From Chloroflexota bacterium (GTDB lineage Bacteria; Chloroflexota; Dehalococcoidia; JACQGW01), in NCBI GenBank assembly GCA_016199325.1, contig JACQGW010000166.1, forward strand, positions 1 through 14,937: DNA of 14,937 bases. Reading direction: 5' to 3'. The notes beneath the pieces are model-generated. The model saw only the letters and a list, made by a program, of their open reading frames with translations. It was not told the origin of the DNA and did not search any database. Below are positions 13,185-14,937 of the stretch, one piece after another. A program made the translations under genes and the position numbers. Positions within the stretch are counted from its first letter, which is position 1. Each line of letters begins with the position of its first letter.

Positions 13185-14936
13185 TTAGCCGAGGGACGGC
13201 ACCGCCGATCGTCCCACCTGGGCTGCGACCAGCGCGGCATAAACGCCGCCCCGGTCGAGCAGCTCGTCGTGGGTCCCCTGCTCCGCCACCCGGCCGGCGT
13301 CCAGCACGACAATGCGGTCGGCGTCCCTCACGGTGGACAGCCGATGGGCGATCACCACCGTCGTCCGTCCCGCCATCAGGCGGGCCAGGGCCTGGCGCAC
13401 CTGGAGCTCGTTCTCGGCGTCGAGGTGGGAGGTGGCCTCGTCCAGAATGAGCACCGGCGCGTCCTTCAGCAGGGCGCGGGCGATGGCGATCCGCTGGCGC
13501 TGGCCGCCGGAGAGCTGGAGCCCCCGCTCTCCGGCGAGCGTCCGATAGCCGTCCGGCAGGCGGCTGATGAACTCGTGGGCATTGGCCCGGCGGGCAGCGG
13601 TCTCGACCTCGGCGTCACCCGCATCGGGACGGCCGAGGCGGATGTTGTCGGCCACCGTTGCGTTGAACAGGTAGGTGTCCTGCGAGACGAGCGCGATCTG
13701 CCGGCGCAGGGCATCCAGGCCGAAGCGCCGCAGGTCGTGGCCGCCGAGCCGGATCGCCCCGGCCTGGGAGTCCCAGAAACGGAGCAACAGGTGGGCAACG
13801 GTCGTCTTGCCGGCGCCAGACCGCCCGACGAGGGCGACCGTCTGACCGGGCTCGACAGCGAAGGTCACGTTCGCCAGCGCCGGGGGCTCGCCCGGGCCGT
13901 AGGCGAAGCCAACGCCGTCGAGCTCGACGGCCGGGGCGCCGCCGGCGCCCTGCGGCGCCCCGACGCCGTCGCGGACCGGCACCGGCTCGTCATGCACCGC
14001 GAACACCCGCCGGCCCGCCGCCAGGGCATCGGCCAGCTCTTTGGCAACGCGGGCGATGTTGGAGACCGGCTGAAACGTGGCGAGGGCGAGCAGCGTGGCG
14101 ACCGGCACCATCGTGGCCGGAATCGCGCCGGCCGCGACCGACGACGCAGCCGTCGCCATCACCGCAAGGCCGCCCAGGCCCGTGCAAGCCTCCACGAAGC
14201 TGTTCTGGAACGCGGTCTGCCGGCGGAAGGCGAGCTGAGCGGCGATCAGGGTCCGACTCCGGTCCTCGACCTCCTGGAGCCGCCGGGACTCGCGCCCAAA
14301 GGCGAGAATCTCGCGGAGCCCCTGGAGGTGGTCGACCATGTGGGCGTTGAGCTCGCCCAGCCGGCGCCGCATCTCGGCGCCAAGGCGCTCCATACGTCCG
14401 GCCGCGGCGAACGGGCTCAACGCGACCGCTGCCAGGAACGGCAGGAGCACGAGCGCCAGGGGGAGGGCGATGGTCGCCAGCCACAGCAGGACGCCGGCCG
14501 GGACCAGCACGGCGACGACGGCCGGGGCGATGGCGTGCGCGAAGAAGAGCTCGACGGCCTCGACGTCGGCGGTGACGATGCCGGCAAGGTCGCCGGTGCG
14601 CCGCCGGTGCAGGTACCCCGGCGCCAGGGGGTCGAGCCTCGCGTAGAGGTCGATGCGCATCTCGCCCAGCAGGCGGTAGGCCAGGTCGTGGCTCTGCCAG
14701 CTCTCGGCCCAGGTGAGCACGGCTGCCAGCGGCACCAGGGCGCCCAGAACCCACAGGAGCGGCCCGACCTCCCAGTGGGTCGCCACCCGCCCGACCAGCA
14801 GGGCGCCGACAACGCCCAGCAGAATCGATGAGACGGTGTGCCCGACGCCCAGCGCGATCGTCAGCGCCAACTGCCGCCACCACGGCCGAACGAGCAGGAG
14901 CAGGCGGATGGGGGTCGGGGGTCGGGGGCCAGGGAT
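13185..14936 (-). CDS. ABC exporter half-transporter, CydC/CydD-like; 5' end unresolved
   Basis: Fused permease-ATPase of the ABC exporter superfamily, in the cytoplasmic membrane. Numbering from the TTG at 14870: five or six transmembrane helices in 1-270, coupling region LYARLDPLAPGYLHRRRTGDL (75-95, in part), Walker A GRSGAGKTT (349-357), Q-loop Gln397, signature LSGGQRQ (453-459), Walker B LILDEAT with Glu478, and H-loop His509. LDPLAPGYL and RTGDLAGIVTADV resemble CydC/CydD thiol exporters of the cytochrome bd pathway more than lipid exporters, but this is a soft call. Start: the frame is open to the window edge. RLLLLVRPWWRQLAL just before the TTG is what a CydC N-terminus looks like, so the TTG is probably internal; the real start lies at or beyond the edge, obscured by a 7-bp repeat that would encode PGPRPPTP. 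Confidence 0.88.
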   Translation of the reverse strand: MPGPRPPTPIRLLLLVRPWWRQLALTIALGVGHTVSSILLGVVGALLVGRVATHWEVGPLLWVLGALVPLAAVLTWAESWQSHDLAYRLLGEMRIDLYARLDPLAPGYLHRRRTGDLAGIVTADVEAVELFFAHAIAPAVVAVLVPAGVLLWLATIALPLALVLLPFLAAVALSPFAAAGRMERLGAEMRRRLGELNAHMVDHLQGLREILAFGRESRRLQEVEDRSRTLIAAQLAFRRQTAFQNSFVEACTGLGGLAVMATAASSVAAGAIPATMVPVATLLALATFQPVSNIARVAKELADALAAGRRVFAVHDEPVPVRDGVGAPQGAGGAPAVELDGVGFAYGPGEPPALANVTFAVEPGQTVALVGRSGAGKTTVAHLLLRFWDSQAGAIRLGGHDLRRFGLDALRRQIALVSQDTYLFNATVADNIRLGRPDAGDAEVETAARRANAHEFISRLPDGYRTLAGERGLQLSGGQRQRIAIARALLKDAPVLILDEATSHLDAENELQVRQALARLMAGRTTVVIAHRLSTVRDADRIVVLDAGRVAEQGTHDELLDRGGVYAALVAAQVGRSAVPSLG

Positions 14937-14937
14937 C
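14911..14937. repeat. GGGGTCG heptanucleotide repeat at the right edge
   Basis: GGGGTCG, GGGGTCG and GGGGCCA in tandem, then GGGATC at the window end. It is the reverse-strand version of the repeats at 3-23 and 11857-11884. Confidence 0.8.

Noticed and set aside
13269..14831. 520-aa open frame on the plus strand
   Set aside because: Antisense shadow of the ABC transporter; composition is Gly/Arg/Asp-rich with no domain signature.

Overview
This is a high-GC bacterial window with dense coding on the minus strand and many intergenic tandem and inverted repeats. The gene content (PcrA-type helicase, LonB-type ATPase, CbtB-like protein, Uma2 nuclease, RHH/MazF toxin-antitoxin remnant) and the repeat style suggest an environmental Chloroflexota-like bacterium, but no rRNA or marker gene settles this. 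Both edges of the window lie inside the same kind of 7-bp G/C-rich tandem repeat, and the genes at both edges run off the end. The window may therefore be a complete contig that broke at repeats.

Layout, left to right. 1-1975 (-): 3'-truncated UvrD/PcrA helicase with an apparently leaderless promoter. 2034-2789 (-): YgjP-like zinc metallopeptidase. 2780-3162 (-): RHH antitoxin followed by what looks like a deleted MazF toxin. 3296-5700 (-): alpha/beta hydrolase translationally coupled (ATGA overlap) to an amidohydrolase. 5862-6842 (+): ornithine cyclodeaminase/mu-crystallin family enzyme, divergent from the amidohydrolase; the two promoters appear to share one -35 element. 6977-7447 (+): Cys-rich protein of unknown function. 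7461-7595: nested inverted repeat between two convergent genes. 7595-8041 (-): Fur-family regulator with a near-consensus sigma-70 promoter.

8127-12316 (-) is the most interesting part. It holds, in order of transcription, a 64-aa two-helix membrane protein, a CbtB-like one-helix protein with a His/Cys tail, two paralogous membrane-anchored beta-sandwich proteins, and a 716-aa fusion of HEAT-like repeats to a LonB-type membrane AAA+ ATPase that stops where the Ser-Lys protease domain should begin. The promoter carries TTGCAA-N5-TCGCAA, close to the Nur (nickel-responsive Fur-family) operator consensus, and a Fur-family gene follows the cluster. I infer a metal-linked envelope system, possibly Ni/Co or Cu, with an ATPase acting as a MoxR-like remodeler rather than a protease. 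This is a hypothesis.

The right end has a Uma2-family nuclease (12418-13005, -) and a CydC/CydD-like ABC exporter half-transporter (13185-14936, -) whose 5' end is not resolved. No tRNA, rRNA, CRISPR array, transposase or replication origin was seen. There is no gene-free stretch longer than about 260 bases.
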